A stretch of DNA of 64,000 nucleotides from an uncultured Spirochaetaceae bacterium (GCA_944390015.1 CALXOL010000001.1:164108-228107), one strand, 5' to 3'. Counted from the first letter of the stretch, positions 42,057 through 52,499 are shown. Notes: a model not told the origin generated them from the sequence alone. Program-made: numbers and translations.

Positions 42057-45000
42057 TTAATAAACTTTCACGCTTTCGACAACCGGCAGCTCCTTTAGCT
42101 CCTTCATCCCATCACTGGAATAGGATATGGCCATATCGTAATTCAGCTTGAGACCCACTTTATCTTCTTCAATCTCCAGGGATACAGGGATATCTCCCTT
42201 GTTCTCCGATAGTGTCCTTTTCAGCTCTTCCAGGTTGCCTTTTTCCATGATACTGTTTTTCCTGAGGATTATGGAAATCTTAGCTATGTTCTCAGGAATG
42301 AGAGCCTCCGGAGCACATACTTCATCGATTGAGAAGCTGTAGCCTTCATTCCTTATACTGAATGTTCCTTTGAAACCATATACATTGTTATCCTCTATCA
42401 TACTTTCAACCTTCTCGTACACTTTAGGAAAACATACGGCTTCTATCTCTCCCTCCTTTGTCTGCAGGACATAGCTCGCCATTTTATCACCAATCTTCGT
42501 TGTGAATAGCTTTTTCGACAGCACAAGTGCTATCAGGGCCACACTCTTGGAAGGCGGAATATCCTCCATATGGTCTAGGCGTACTCTCACGCATTCCTTT
42601 ATCTTCTCCTCATAGTAATCAAGTGGGTGCCCTGAGATATAGAATCCGAGCATCTCCTTCTCAATCTTAAGCTTCTCTTCCTTGCTCCAATCTTCAACGA
42701 ATCTCATTGTAAATTCGTTCATTGTTTCATCTTCTTCTCCAAAGAGGGACATCTGCCCACCCGCAGTCAGATCCCTCGTAGCCTTTCCAAAGCTTAATGC
42801 CTCGTCAAGATTGGCTATCAATGTTGCCCTGTTGGTTCCAAGCTCATCAAAGCATCCTGCTTTTATCAGGGACTCGCAGAGTCTGGAAGATGGAGGCTCT
42901 GGGAGCCGGGTGATGAAATTGATGAAATCCTTGTATGGACCGTTATCGCTTCTTTCCTTGATTATCATCTGGCAGATTGCATCACCTACATTCCTGATTC
43001 CAGAAAGTCCATAGACGATATCTCCCCCAGATACGCCGAAATCCTTATACGAGCGGTTGATGGATGGTGGAAGAATCTTTATACCCATCTGTGGCGCGAG
43101 ATTCAGGTATTCCCTGAATTTGTCAGGATTACTCTTTTCGTTCGTAAGGTTCGCGGCAAGGAATTCAGCAGGATAGTTCGCCTTAAGATAGGCAGTCTGA
43201 TAGGCGACAATAGAGTAGGCTACTGCATGGCTTTTGTTAAAACCGTAACCGGCGAAAGGCTCAAGAATATGGAAGATCTCTTCAGCGTGTTCCGCGCTAT
43301 AGCCTTTTTTCACAGCACCTTCCCTGAATTTTACGAGCTCCTCAGCAAGCTTCTCCGCCTGCTTCTTTCCCATGATTCTTCTCAGGATATCTGCCTGTCC
43401 GAGAGAATAGCCTGCGATTATCTGAGCAACCTGCATTACCTGTTCCTGGTATACGATAACGCCATATGTGTTCTTTAAAACCCCCTCAAGGCTTGGATCT
43501 GGGTATTTTATAGGTATGACTCCGTTCTTACTGTCGATATACTGATCGATGAACTGCATCGGGCCTGGGCGGTATAGGGCGTTAAGAGCTACAAGGTCTT
43601 CTATGTTTGACGGCCGGGCTCTTTTAAGGATTCTTCTCATTCCCTGGCTTTCAAATTGGAATACACATGCGGAATCTCCATCCGAGAGCATCTTGAATGT
43701 TTTCTTATCAAGTTCATCAATCTTGTTGATATCGAAATCGGGCTCTTTCATTTTTACCAGGTCTACCGCATGCTTGATAAGAGTAAGGGTCTTGAGTCCG
43801 AGGAAGTCCATCTTTACAAGACCGCAATCCTCAATCTGCTTCATCGTATACTGTGTTGCAATTGCACCCGTGGCCTTATCGGCACAGAAAAGAGGCACGT
43901 ATTTCTCAAGGTTCTCACGTCCGATTACAACTCCTGCGGCATGAAGGCTTGTATGTCTATGAAGCCCTTCAAGCTTTATTGCCGTATCAAAGAGCTCGGC
44001 ATAAATACCCCCTCTTTGCTGATATGCCTTCAGCCTTGGCTCTGCATCAAGCGCCTTCTTTATGGTCATCTTAGGTTCATCGGGGATGTATGAACATATC
44101 TTGTTTGACTCGTCATATGGAATATCCAATACTCTTGCGACATCCTTTACGGCCTGTTTCGCCTTAAGAGTACCGAATGTTACAATCTGACCAACCCTGT
44201 CTTTGCCGTAATGCTCGGTTACATAATCTATGACTTCGCCACGGCGTTCGAAGCAGAAGTCTATGTCGAAGTCCGGCATGCTTACTCTTTCTATGTTCAA
44301 AAACCTTTCAAAGAGAAGAGAGTACTTCATAGGTTCGACATCCGTTATGGTAATGGCATATGCTACAAGGCTTCCTGCCCCTGATCCTCTTCCCGGACCG
44401 ACCGGGATATCATGTGCTTTCGCCCATGCGATATAATCCCTTACGATGAGAAAGTAGCCGGGGAAATCCATCTTTATAATGACAGAAAGCTCGTAGTCCA
44501 GCCTTGTCTGAAGCTCCCTGGTCACTTTCGCATAGCGTTTTCTAAGTCCGTCATTTGCGAGGAACACGAGATATTCCGCTTCGCTTTTAAACGGTGCCGG
44601 GATATCGCATTTTGGCAGGATGGGGCCTGGGAAGTTTATCTCTATATTGCACTGTTGGGCGAGCTTCGCGGTATTCTCTATCGCCTCGGGGCACCAGGAG
44701 AAGAGGGCCTCCATCTCTTCTGGACTCTTGAAGTAGAATTCCTGGTTTGGAAACCTCATCCTGTTCTCTTCGTTCTTTTTTGAGTTCGTGCCGATACATA
44801 GAAGCGTATCCTGGGCGTTCGCATCATCTTTCTCAATATAGTGGATGTCATTCGTGCAGATTATGGGAACATCCATCTCGTGCGCAAGTTCCACTAGTAT
44901 AGGATTCGTATACTTCTGCTCTTTAAGCCCGTGATCCTGGAGTTCTATGTAGTAGCGGCCCGGAAACACGCTTTTAAACCAAGCAATCCTCTCTTTCGCC

Positions 45001-45515
45001 GCTTCGTAGTTCTTCTTCGCCTGCTCCTTATAAGGTTCAGAGAAGGGAGCTCCTTTCTGTTGCGGATTCATCAGAATCTGGATGATCTCACCTGCAAGAC
45101 ATGCGGATGTGCAGATAAGGTCCTCACTATGTGCGGCAAGGCTCTCATCATCAATTCTGGGCTTTGAATAGTAGCCTTCCTTGTATGCTATGGCATTGAG
45201 CTCCATGAGATTATGGTAGCCTTTGTCGCTGGTGGCTAGAAGAATGAGGTGGTAATACTTGCTCCCGCTGTCCGTGCTTTTTGCCCTTCTGTCCTTAGGA
45301 TTCACATAGAACTCACATCCTATTATGGGTTTGATGCCATTGGCCCGGCATTCGTTATAGAAGTACAGGGCGCCGAACATGTTCCCATGGTCTGTTATGG
45401 CAAGGGCATTCATGCCGCAAGCCTTGGCTTTTGCTACATAAGCGGATATCGAAGCCGCTCCATCAAGGAGCGAGAAATCAGTATGGTTGTGTAGATGAAC
45501 GAAGTTACTCATCAT
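42057..45515 (-). CDS. dnaE: DNA polymerase III alpha subunit
   Basis: 1,152 residues, the replicative polymerase catalytic chain. The PHP domain begins FVHLHNHTDFSLLDGAASI with metal-binding histidines and ITDHGNMFGA. The polymerase palm carries PGRGSGAGSLVAYA and the aspartates of PDFDIDFCFERR. The fingers and tudor-like regions (YRPGPM, YQEQVM, FNKSHAVAY) follow, and an OB domain closes the protein. There is no proofreading exonuclease insertion, so it is the DnaE type rather than PolC. Confidence 0.97.
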   Translation of the reverse strand: MMSNFVHLHNHTDFSLLDGAASISAYVAKAKACGMNALAITDHGNMFGALYFYNECRANGIKPIIGCEFYVNPKDRRAKSTDSGSKYYHLILLATSDKGYHNLMELNAIAYKEGYYSKPRIDDESLAAHSEDLICTSACLAGEIIQILMNPQQKGAPFSEPYKEQAKKNYEAAKERIAWFKSVFPGRYYIELQDHGLKEQKYTNPILVELAHEMDVPIICTNDIHYIEKDDANAQDTLLCIGTNSKKNEENRMRFPNQEFYFKSPEEMEALFSWCPEAIENTAKLAQQCNIEINFPGPILPKCDIPAPFKSEAEYLVFLANDGLRKRYAKVTRELQTRLDYELSVIIKMDFPGYFLIVRDYIAWAKAHDIPVGPGRGSGAGSLVAYAITITDVEPMKYSLLFERFLNIERVSMPDFDIDFCFERRGEVIDYVTEHYGKDRVGQIVTFGTLKAKQAVKDVARVLDIPYDESNKICSYIPDEPKMTIKKALDAEPRLKAYQQRGGIYAELFDTAIKLEGLHRHTSLHAAGVVIGRENLEKYVPLFCADKATGAIATQYTMKQIEDCGLVKMDFLGLKTLTLIKHAVDLVKMKEPDFDINKIDELDKKTFKMLSDGDSACVFQFESQGMRRILKRARPSNIEDLVALNALYRPGPMQFIDQYIDSKNGVIPIKYPDPSLEGVLKNTYGVIVYQEQVMQVAQIIAGYSLGQADILRRIMGKKQAEKLAEELVKFREGAVKKGYSAEHAEEIFHILEPFAGYGFNKSHAVAYSIVAYQTAYLKANYPAEFLAANLTNEKSNPDKFREYLNLAPQMGIKILPPSINRSYKDFGVSGGDIVYGLSGIRNVGDAICQMIIKERSDNGPYKDFINFITRLPEPPSSRLCESLIKAGCFDELGTNRATLIANLDEALSFGKATRDLTAGGQMSLFGEEDETMNEFTMRFVEDWSKEEKLKIEKEMLGFYISGHPLDYYEEKIKECVRVRLDHMEDIPPSKSVALIALVLSKKLFTTKIGDKMASYVLQTKEGEIEAVCFPKVYEKVESMIEDNNVYGFKGTFSIRNEGYSFSIDEVCAPEALIPENIAKISIILRKNSIMEKGNLEELKRTLSENKGDIPVSLEIEEDKVGLKLNYDMAISYSSDGMKELKELPVVESVKVY

Positions 45516-45520
45516 TTCCC

Positions 45521-46438
45521 TCAGATGTTTGTCTTGGCCTCATCGAAAGATGCGGTCGTAAGCGCATTGATGTTTAAATCGCTTATTATCTCTTTTATGA
45601 TTCCTCTTGTCCTTGTCTTCTGAAGTTTGCTCAGAGAAGGGAAGATGGCGGAGACTGCTGATAGTATAGCATCCTCTATGCTTTTGCTCTCATCCTGGTC
45701 GAGAGGAAATCGTGCGCTGGAGAATATGTTATCCAAATCATGGTTTGAGATAAAGCCTTTGTTTGGATATGTTATTGCGATTCTCGCATCATTGAAATTA
45801 TCCTGTTCCGGATTACCGGTGATTGCGATTGAAACGGAGTTCTCCTGGTCAAGGAAGAAATCACCTTTCCTGATGAATCTCTGGTAGTTCCTTTCCATAA
45901 GGTTTACCCTGATTCGTGATATCAAAGCCTTATCAGGTAGATTGAGCTTGCCGCTCTTGTCATAAATCGATATCATCGGGAACCACTTGGAATGCATCCT
46001 TTTCTTCTTCATGTATTTTACTTCGCATGATGCATCAAAGAGGCTGAGTGTCCCGCAAAGAGAAGAACGAAATTCTCTCGTACATAGGCTTCCACCCAGC
46101 GTCATACGGGCAGTTACTATGTTTCCACCTATGTCCTGGATGTTTTCTATAAGTATCTTTGGAAGAATGGATCTGCCAGTATATATGAGGTCATAAAGGC
46201 TTACCATCGATCCAAATTCAGCAATCCTGTCGTTTCTCTGGAATCGGTGAAGTTCTTCAATTGAGCCTAAGAATATGATTTCATCATTAGTCGTATTGCT
46301 TGGATAATAATCGCTTCGGCTCATGATGTATGTTCCACCCGCCCAATACGTGGATGTGGGGTAGTGCTGTATGATTGAAGAGAACTCACTTAAGTTGACC
46401 GGAGTGTGGATGTTGGGGGATCTAAGCCCTTCTAGCAT
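45521..46438 (-). CDS. FAD-binding subunit of a xanthine-dehydrogenase-like trio (divergent)
   Basis: 305 residues, medium subunit of the molybdenum hydroxylase family (CoxM/XdhB). STYWAGGTYIMSRS (about 30-43) corresponds to the AGGTDL flavin site, with the aspartate replaced by tyrosine. IGGNIVTARMTLGGSLCTRE (about 108-127) corresponds to the second FAD motif, but lacks the usual aspartate-serine. Flavin binding may therefore be altered. It overlaps the Fe-S gene upstream by 17 bases and ends five bases before dnaE, so it is probably co-transcribed. Confidence 0.75.
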   Translation of the reverse strand: MLEGLRSPNIHTPVNLSEFSSIIQHYPTSTYWAGGTYIMSRSDYYPSNTTNDEIIFLGSIEELHRFQRNDRIAEFGSMVSLYDLIYTGRSILPKILIENIQDIGGNIVTARMTLGGSLCTREFRSSLCGTLSLFDASCEVKYMKKKRMHSKWFPMISIYDKSGKLNLPDKALISRIRVNLMERNYQRFIRKGDFFLDQENSVSIAITGNPEQDNFNDARIAITYPNKGFISNHDLDNIFSSARFPLDQDESKSIEDAILSAVSAIFPSLSKLQKTRTRGIIKEIISDLNINALTTASFDEAKTNI

Positions 46439-46901
46439 GTCTCTTCCTCCTTATTTCACTTGCCGCTTGTACGATTCTGACCATGTCATTGAACTCAAGG
46501 CAATGGCACTTAAGCATCTCCATTTCCCTGATAATATCCTCTTTTGCCGTCAGATTATTTGAGAGGAGGGATTCGATGATCAGCGTTCTTGAATTATAGC
46601 ATGAGGGGCAAGGCTTCAGGTGTGTAAGGTCATATGCCTTCTCTATGTCCTTTGCGTTCTTTGTCTTAGCATATCCTTCGAATGTTATTATCGACTTTCC
46701 CCTTATCTCAAAAGCCGGGATAAGACAGCTTAAAACGGCCTTTCCGTTCATCAGTACGGTACAAAATCCACACATTTGGCCATTGCAATGGCTGTTAAGC
46801 GAGCTGTTCTGGATATCCTCCTCCAGAATCAGGGATAGTGGTTTATTTGAGTTTATGGATAATGAGAGTGCTTTTCCATCTATTGTGCAATCAATCTTCA
46901 T
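46422..46901 (-). CDS. [2Fe-2S] subunit of the xanthine-dehydrogenase-like trio
   Basis: 159 residues. HCNGQMCGFCTVLMNGKAVLSC (about 37-59) is the plant-type ferredoxin cluster with all four cysteines. The second, helical-domain cluster is represented by PCPSC (about 97-101) and LKCHCLEFNDMVRIV (about 134-148), a diverged form of the CGFC and CRCTGY motifs. The protein would carry electrons from a molybdenum site to FAD. Four bases overlap with the large subunit gene and 17 with the FAD subunit. Confidence 0.82.
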   Translation of the reverse strand: MKIDCTIDGKALSLSINSNKPLSLILEEDIQNSSLNSHCNGQMCGFCTVLMNGKAVLSCLIPAFEIRGKSIITFEGYAKTKNAKDIEKAYDLTHLKPCPSCYNSRTLIIESLLSNNLTAKEDIIREMEMLKCHCLEFNDMVRIVQAASEIRRKRHARRA

Positions 46902-48958
46902 TTCTTTTCCTCCTTCAGCTGAAGGATTTCCTCTGCGCTAATTGGAAGAGAGACCTTTTTCCCTATGGCCTGCTCAAGCGCAGATGTCAGTGAGCTTATT
47001 ACAAGGGCCTTTGTAATAGATGTAACGGCGGCGATGCTCTCAGAGTCTCTTCTAGTATAGTAGATGTTTATCTTCACATCCTTTCCTATTGCCATTCCAT
47101 TCTCAATCAGAGTCCTGAGTATCTGCTGTTTGATTGATAGGCTAAGGATATCGGTATTTGCTACCTGTCCGACACTGTAGGATGCCCATACCTCCTTAAC
47201 CTCTGGAATAAAGGAGGAATCGGAGAGCATTACTTCTATTGCCATCGCCGAATATGCGCTCTCATCGAACTCACACGGGAAGAATCTATTCTCCACATCG
47301 AAAGTCAGCGCAATCGGGAGTTTTTCACTCTCCTTAAGGCTTTTTAGCTTTCTAGCGTTTGCCTGCAGTTGTTTTGAGAAGCTGCAGATGAAGCGTGAGA
47401 GGATCTTAGGGCCTGAATCCATCAAGCTGTGTTCGCTGTTTGAGAAGAGTACGCTATCCTCACTTGTCAGATCCAGTTCATTCTTCAATATTCTCTTCCA
47501 GAAATTTACAGCGGTTCCTCTACTGTAAGCGGATGTGTCAACAACGATGGCCCCTCGCTGCGTGTATGTGAGTTTTGCCTGATAATCGTGATCGGTAACG
47601 AATGAGGTTGAGAAACCTGCGATTCCTATGCCGGATGCGATTCCGATGCCCTTTGTATAACCTAGGAAAGAAGAGTTACTCCTTCCAAGATCGTTCGAAC
47701 TCCATTTCCTGCTGAATGAGGATTTCATTGCTATGTCCGTCAGGAGTTTCTTGAGGTCAGAAAGCTGAGTGGCTGGAAGATAATCTGTGAATTTCTTCTT
47801 ATCCTTCATCACCCAGAGCCTGAACTCATAAGGGCTCATGCCTATCTCTTTTGCCATGTATGAAGAGTGGTATTCCGTTGCTGCAAGTGCTTCGGAATAT
47901 CCCATGCTGGTGTATATGAATGAAGGGTAATTAAAACTTTTCTCCAGTTTTATCGAGGCCTTGAATGCTTGAAGAGGGTATGAGGGGATTATTCCCGTCA
48001 TCGCCTGCCTGTGTATTTCACGCTCAAGCATTTTATATGCTCCGATATCTATGGTATGAACGACCTCTTCCGCTATAGGCTTCATGTCCTGGCCGAGGTA
48101 TGTCGTTCTCTTTGTTTTTACTTCTCCTCTCCTGTTGATCGCTCTTGTTTTTATCTCCACAGGACATTTCAGTTTTAGCGATGCACTGGCTGTGATGGCC
48201 GCTATGATTACTGGGTAGAGAAGGTATTCATCCACGACTTCAGCATATTGGCTTGTATGTACTATGATTTTCTTTTTTTCAAATCCCGTTACTTTCGATA
48301 TCGTATCAGCAACCAGCGATGGGTACTGGTTTGGAACCATTACGTGCAGGCTGCTTCCTTCTTGCCAACATGTGGCTGTAAAGTAGGAAAATGAATTGTG
48401 TTTTATAGCTGAGAGGGAGAACGTAGTTTCGATTTTCTTATACTCATGTACGATTATCTCCTCTACTTCCTTCGTCTTTTTTTCTTTTACTTCCTCTTCT
48501 TTTGTTTCTTCATTGTTTTCTTTTTCGCTTTCTTCTTCGCCTTTATCCTCTTCCTCTAGTTCGACTTCCTTCTTTATGACCTCTTTCCATCCAGAGCGGA
48601 AATCTTCGATATTGCCCCAGCCGTAATCCTCCTGATAGAGGTTCTCGTCATCTTCGATATCATCTTCAGTCTCAATGATGACTTCTCTTTTTGCAATTGC
48701 CGCACTCTCGAAATCCGGTGCGATTATGGCAAGTACGGGTTGTTCTTGGTATCTTATTTCATCTTGTGCCATTACAGGCATGGTTGAGCCTGCGAAGTCG
48801 AGCGAGTTTTCTCCCTCCAAGTCCTCCGCCTTTATTACCAGATACTTCTGATCCAAATCAGGGATTTTTATATCCTTGATTTTCTTCCCCACATCTTTTG
48901 AGGTGCAGATTATTCCGTAACGCATGTTAAGCCTAGGAATATTTGTTTTATCAGCCAT
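46898..48958 (-). CDS. Molybdopterin-type large subunit, highly diverged, with acidic insert
   Basis: About 686 residues from ATG at 48958 (MADKTNIPRLNMRYG); a start at 48994 is also open. The hammerhead domain (IICTSKDVGKKI ... IRYQEQPVLAIIAPDFESA) and molybdopterin-binding domains of xanthine dehydrogenase (ETTFSLSAIKHNSF, GYSEALAATEY, YTKGIGIASGIGIAG, EVWASYSVGQVANT) are recognisable. Residues about 129-168 form a Glu/Lys-rich insert not found in the family. The essential C-terminal glutamate motif (GVGEPP type) is missing, and the protein ends early with LPISAEEILQLKEEKK. It may not hydroxylate purines. It may be a new family or a decaying enzyme, although the frames are intact. Confidence 0.72.
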   Translation of the reverse strand: MADKTNIPRLNMRYGIICTSKDVGKKIKDIKIPDLDQKYLVIKAEDLEGENSLDFAGSTMPVMAQDEIRYQEQPVLAIIAPDFESAAIAKREVIIETEDDIEDDENLYQEDYGWGNIEDFRSGWKEVIKKEVELEEEDKGEEESEKENNEETKEEEVKEKKTKEVEEIIVHEYKKIETTFSLSAIKHNSFSYFTATCWQEGSSLHVMVPNQYPSLVADTISKVTGFEKKKIIVHTSQYAEVVDEYLLYPVIIAAITASASLKLKCPVEIKTRAINRRGEVKTKRTTYLGQDMKPIAEEVVHTIDIGAYKMLEREIHRQAMTGIIPSYPLQAFKASIKLEKSFNYPSFIYTSMGYSEALAATEYHSSYMAKEIGMSPYEFRLWVMKDKKKFTDYLPATQLSDLKKLLTDIAMKSSFSRKWSSNDLGRSNSSFLGYTKGIGIASGIGIAGFSTSFVTDHDYQAKLTYTQRGAIVVDTSAYSRGTAVNFWKRILKNELDLTSEDSVLFSNSEHSLMDSGPKILSRFICSFSKQLQANARKLKSLKESEKLPIALTFDVENRFFPCEFDESAYSAMAIEVMLSDSSFIPEVKEVWASYSVGQVANTDILSLSIKQQILRTLIENGMAIGKDVKINIYYTRRDSESIAAVTSITKALVISSLTSALEQAIGKKVSLPISAEEILQLKEEKK

Positions 48959-49064
48959 ATAAAAGAAGATAGCATAAGAGCCACCATTTCTCAATAAAAT
49001 GCGTGGAAACAGCGGATGAGGAAAGAGAAGAAAAAATACATTCTTCTATGCTATAGTTAGGAGT

Positions 49065-51152
49065 ATGGATGCAAGAAAAGAGATGGAAGCTCTCGTCAAG
49101 AGACTTTTAGAGTATCAGAAGGCGTATTATGTGGATTCCCATCCTCTTGTGAGTGATATGGAGTATGACAGGCTTTATGATGAGCTTAAGAGGTTGGAAG
49201 AGGAATATCCTGAGCTGGTATTGCCAGATAGTCCGACAAGAAGGGTCGGCTCTGATCTAACCAATGATTTTCCAGAGTTCAGGCATACGATTCCCGTCCT
49301 CTCCCTTGATAAGGCATACAGCCGGGATGAGGTCATCTCCTTCATGGATAAGACTATTTCAAAGCAGCAGAAGGATTTGAGTTTTGTAGCTGAAGAGAAG
49401 ATAGATGGTATTTCCATGGTCCTCTATTACGAGAAAGGTGTTCTCGTTCGTGGGGTTACAAGAGGAAATGGAGAGGTCGGCAATGATGTGACGCAGAACA
49501 TAAGGACGATTGGAGCGGTTCCTCTTCGTCTTACGGAGGATGCAGATATAGCAGTAAGGGGAGAGGTCTTTCTCTCTAAAGAGGCATTTGTCAGTGTGAA
49601 CAGCCGGCTTGATGATGATAAAAAGGCTGCGAATGCAAGAAATCTTGCAGCAGGAACGGTCAGAAGGCAGAAAAGCGTGGAAGCCGCATCCGTCCCCCTT
49701 GATATTTTCTGTTACGAGGGGTTCTGGGCAGAAGGAAAGGATGCACCGGAAAGCCATCTTGAGATTTTAAGCTATCTAAAGAGGCTCGGCTTTAAGATAA
49801 ACCCACATCTTGCATGTTTCTCTGAAAACAGGGAAAAGAGTATGAGATTATTAGAAGATGCAGGATTAAAAGGTGATGCGTACTCTTTTTCTCAGATGCA
49901 GGAATACATAGATCAGAAGACTGCGGAGAGGAAAAATCTTGAATATGAGATAGATGGGTTGGTGTTCAAGGTAAACGAGATAAAGGTCAGAGAGCAACTT
50001 GGATATACTGAGCATCATCCGAGGTGGGCAATTGCTTATAAGTTTGAATCTCCACAGGCGGTAAGCAAGCTTCTTTCAATAAGCGTGCAGGTCGGGCGTA
50101 CCGGTAGAATAACTCCGGTTGCGGAACTCGAGCCTGTTGCACTCGGTGGTTCTACCATCCGTCGTGCGACCCTCCATAATCAGGAGTACATAGACTCTCT
50201 TGAGCTGGCAATAGGGGATACCGTCTCCATAGTGAAAAGAGGTGATGTAATCCCACAGGTTGAGGATGTGATTGAAAAAAATGAGGATGGAAACACCGTA
50301 TATAAGATAGACATGAGATGCCCATGCTGCGGGACTACGCTTATAAAAGAAGGGGCACATCTGTTTTGCCCGAATCGAGAGTGTCCCGAGCAGCAGATAG
50401 GTCTTCTCTCGTTCTTCTCATCCCGTGGCCAGATGGATATCGAGACGTTGGGGCCTAAGACGATCAAGATGTTCTATGATGCGGGACTGCTGAGAAAGAT
50501 TGAGGATATTTATACCGCAGATTATTCATCAATGGTGGGCGAAAAAGGAATCGGAGAGAAGACAGTTAAGGCGATAATGGATTCCGTGAATGAATCAAAG
50601 AAACAGCCTTTTAAGGTGGTGCTCTCATCCTTGGGTATAAGTGAGATAGGAAAGAAGAGCGCAGAAATATTGATCTCAGGTGGTTTTGATTCTATTGGGA
50701 AACTAAAAGAGGCAAGCGTTGAGCAGTTGACTGCCATTGATGGAGTTGGAGAGAAAACTGCAAAAATCATAGTTGAAAGCCTAAAGGATCAGAGGTTGCT
50801 TGAAACAATAGAAAAACTATCTCTTTCAGGTATTCATATGAGTGCATCAGAGGATGATGCGGAGCATTATGATGATTCTCTCTCAGGTACTGTATGGTGT
50901 GTCACTGGCTCTTTTGAGAATTTCAATCCTCGTAGTAAAGCCATGGAGGAGGTGGAGAAAAGAGGGGGAAGAACAACATCCAGTGTTACGGGTAAAACTA
51001 CCCATCTTCTTGCCGGCAAGGGTGGCGGAAGCAAAAGAGAGGATGCAATTAGGCTTGGCGTAAAGGTAGTAAGCGAAGAGGAGTTTATTAAGATGCTTGG
51101 GCAGAAGAAAGATAAGATAGAGCCTAAAAAAGAGCAACTTGAGCTTTTCTGA
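49065..51152 (+). CDS. ligA: NAD-dependent DNA ligase
   Basis: 695 residues. Adenylation occurs at K112 in AEEKIDGIS. The N-terminal Ia domain has YYVDSHPLVSDMEYDRLYDEL, the OB fold HHPRWAIAYKFES and QVGRTGRITPVAELEPV, and the zinc finger CPCCGTTL ... CPNRECPEQ. Helix-hairpin-helix repeats (GEKGIGEKT, DGVGEKTAK) and a C-terminal BRCT domain (about 610-685, GTVWCVTGSFENF) complete it. It joins nicks in replication and repair. It diverges from the molybdopterin-type gene. Confidence 0.97.
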   Translation: MDARKEMEALVKRLLEYQKAYYVDSHPLVSDMEYDRLYDELKRLEEEYPELVLPDSPTRRVGSDLTNDFPEFRHTIPVLSLDKAYSRDEVISFMDKTISKQQKDLSFVAEEKIDGISMVLYYEKGVLVRGVTRGNGEVGNDVTQNIRTIGAVPLRLTEDADIAVRGEVFLSKEAFVSVNSRLDDDKKAANARNLAAGTVRRQKSVEAASVPLDIFCYEGFWAEGKDAPESHLEILSYLKRLGFKINPHLACFSENREKSMRLLEDAGLKGDAYSFSQMQEYIDQKTAERKNLEYEIDGLVFKVNEIKVREQLGYTEHHPRWAIAYKFESPQAVSKLLSISVQVGRTGRITPVAELEPVALGGSTIRRATLHNQEYIDSLELAIGDTVSIVKRGDVIPQVEDVIEKNEDGNTVYKIDMRCPCCGTTLIKEGAHLFCPNRECPEQQIGLLSFFSSRGQMDIETLGPKTIKMFYDAGLLRKIEDIYTADYSSMVGEKGIGEKTVKAIMDSVNESKKQPFKVVLSSLGISEIGKKSAEILISGGFDSIGKLKEASVEQLTAIDGVGEKTAKIIVESLKDQRLLETIEKLSLSGIHMSASEDDAEHYDDSLSGTVWCVTGSFENFNPRSKAMEEVEKRGGRTTSSVTGKTTHLLAGKGGGSKREDAIRLGVKVVSEEEFIKMLGQKKDKIEPKKEQLELF

Positions 51153-51203
51153 GCATTGTTGTATTTTGCCTAGTTAAGATATTATTGATTCAGGAGGATG
51201 AAG

Positions 51204-52499
51204 ATGAACGAATTAGCAAAAGAACTTAACAGCGTTCTCGATGGGACGGTAGTCTCTTCTTTCCTATCCCCGGTTGGAAGGCGAATGTATTTTCCAAAGG
51301 GAATTGTCGCACAGAGTGCGGAAGCGGGAGAGAAGGCGAAAAAATATAATGCGACAGTGGGTCTTGCCACGAAGAATGGTGAGCCGATGCACCTGAGTGA
51401 TATCTTCAATCGCTTTGAAAAAGATGCTTTCAAGCCAAAAGATATATTCAATTATGCTCCAGGCGGTGGTGATAAGACATTAAGAGCTCTATGGAAAGAG
51501 GATATGATCAGAAAAAATCCTTCTTTGGAGGGAAAGAAGTTCTCCGATCCCTTGGTAACCGCTGGTCTTACCCATGCGATAAGCCTTGCTGCGACTCTCT
51601 TCATCGGAGAAGGGGACGAGGTCGTGTGCCCCGATCTTTTCTGGGATAATTATGATCTTATTTTCACGGATCTTGTGGCAGCTCATATGATTCCATTCCA
51701 GTTCTTCAAGGATGGAGGATTTAATACAGAGGGGTTGAAGGATGCGATTTTAAGTGCAAAAAAAGATAGCGTGCGCCTTATCCTGAATTTCCCGAACAAC
51801 CCTACAGGGTATACTCCAAGCCATGATGAGGTTCTCAGCATAGTCGATGCGCTTAAAGAAGTTGCGAAAGTTAAGAAGCTCCTTGTAATCGTTGATGATG
51901 CTTATTTCGGCTTATTTTATGAGAAAGAGACCGAGAAGCAGTCACTTTTCACATACCTTTGCGACCTTGATGAAAACATCTTCGCAATCAAGGGAGATGC
52001 GGCAACAAAGGAAGAGATGGTTTGGGGATTCAGAATCGGATTCATAACCTATGGAGCTAAAGGTCTTTCTGATGAGGCTTATCAGGCTCTGACAAATAAG
52101 ACTCTTGGCGCAATCAGGTGCACGGTCTCCAACTGTGACCGTCCGGGACAGAGCCTTCTTGTCGATGCGATGAAGAATGGAAAGAGCTATCAGGAAGACA
52201 AGGAAAAGCTTTTTAAAGAGATGAATCTCCGTTATGATATTCTTAAGAAGGAACTTGAGCCTTATAAGGATAGTGCGCTCTTGAAGCCTTATCCTTTCAA
52301 CTCGGGATACTTCATGTCTTTCGATACGTGTGGACACAGTGCGGAAGAGCTCAGACGGTATCTTCTTGATAATTACGGCGTCGGTGCGATAAACATTTTC
52401 GACCGTACCTTCCGTGTGGCTTACTGCTCTGTGGAGCCTGAGAAGATTAAAGATCTGATTGCCTTGATTTATAAGGCCGCGGGGGAGTTATGGAGCTGA
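51204..52499 (+). CDS. Class I/II aminotransferase (PLP-dependent)
   Basis: 431 residues from ATG at 51204, which is six bases after AGGAGG; the ATG at 51198 directly abuts that sequence. PLP fold type I: NYAPGGGDKTLRALW near the start, the stacking region DLFWDNYDLI, LNFPNNPTGY (asparagine and proline of the family), VIVDDAYFGLF (aspartate that pairs the pyridine nitrogen), a lysine in AIKGDAATKEE, and the late substrate arginine in RTFRVAYCS. It resembles the aspartate/tyrosine aminotransferase group. The substrate is not clear. Its end overlaps the ModE-like gene by ten bases. Confidence 0.85.
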   Translation: MNELAKELNSVLDGTVVSSFLSPVGRRMYFPKGIVAQSAEAGEKAKKYNATVGLATKNGEPMHLSDIFNRFEKDAFKPKDIFNYAPGGGDKTLRALWKEDMIRKNPSLEGKKFSDPLVTAGLTHAISLAATLFIGEGDEVVCPDLFWDNYDLIFTDLVAAHMIPFQFFKDGGFNTEGLKDAILSAKKDSVRLILNFPNNPTGYTPSHDEVLSIVDALKEVAKVKKLLVIVDDAYFGLFYEKETEKQSLFTYLCDLDENIFAIKGDAATKEEMVWGFRIGFITYGAKGLSDEAYQALTNKTLGAIRCTVSNCDRPGQSLLVDAMKNGKSYQEDKEKLFKEMNLRYDILKKELEPYKDSALLKPYPFNSGYFMSFDTCGHSAEELRRYLLDNYGVGAINIFDRTFRVAYCSVEPEKIKDLIALIYKAAGELWS

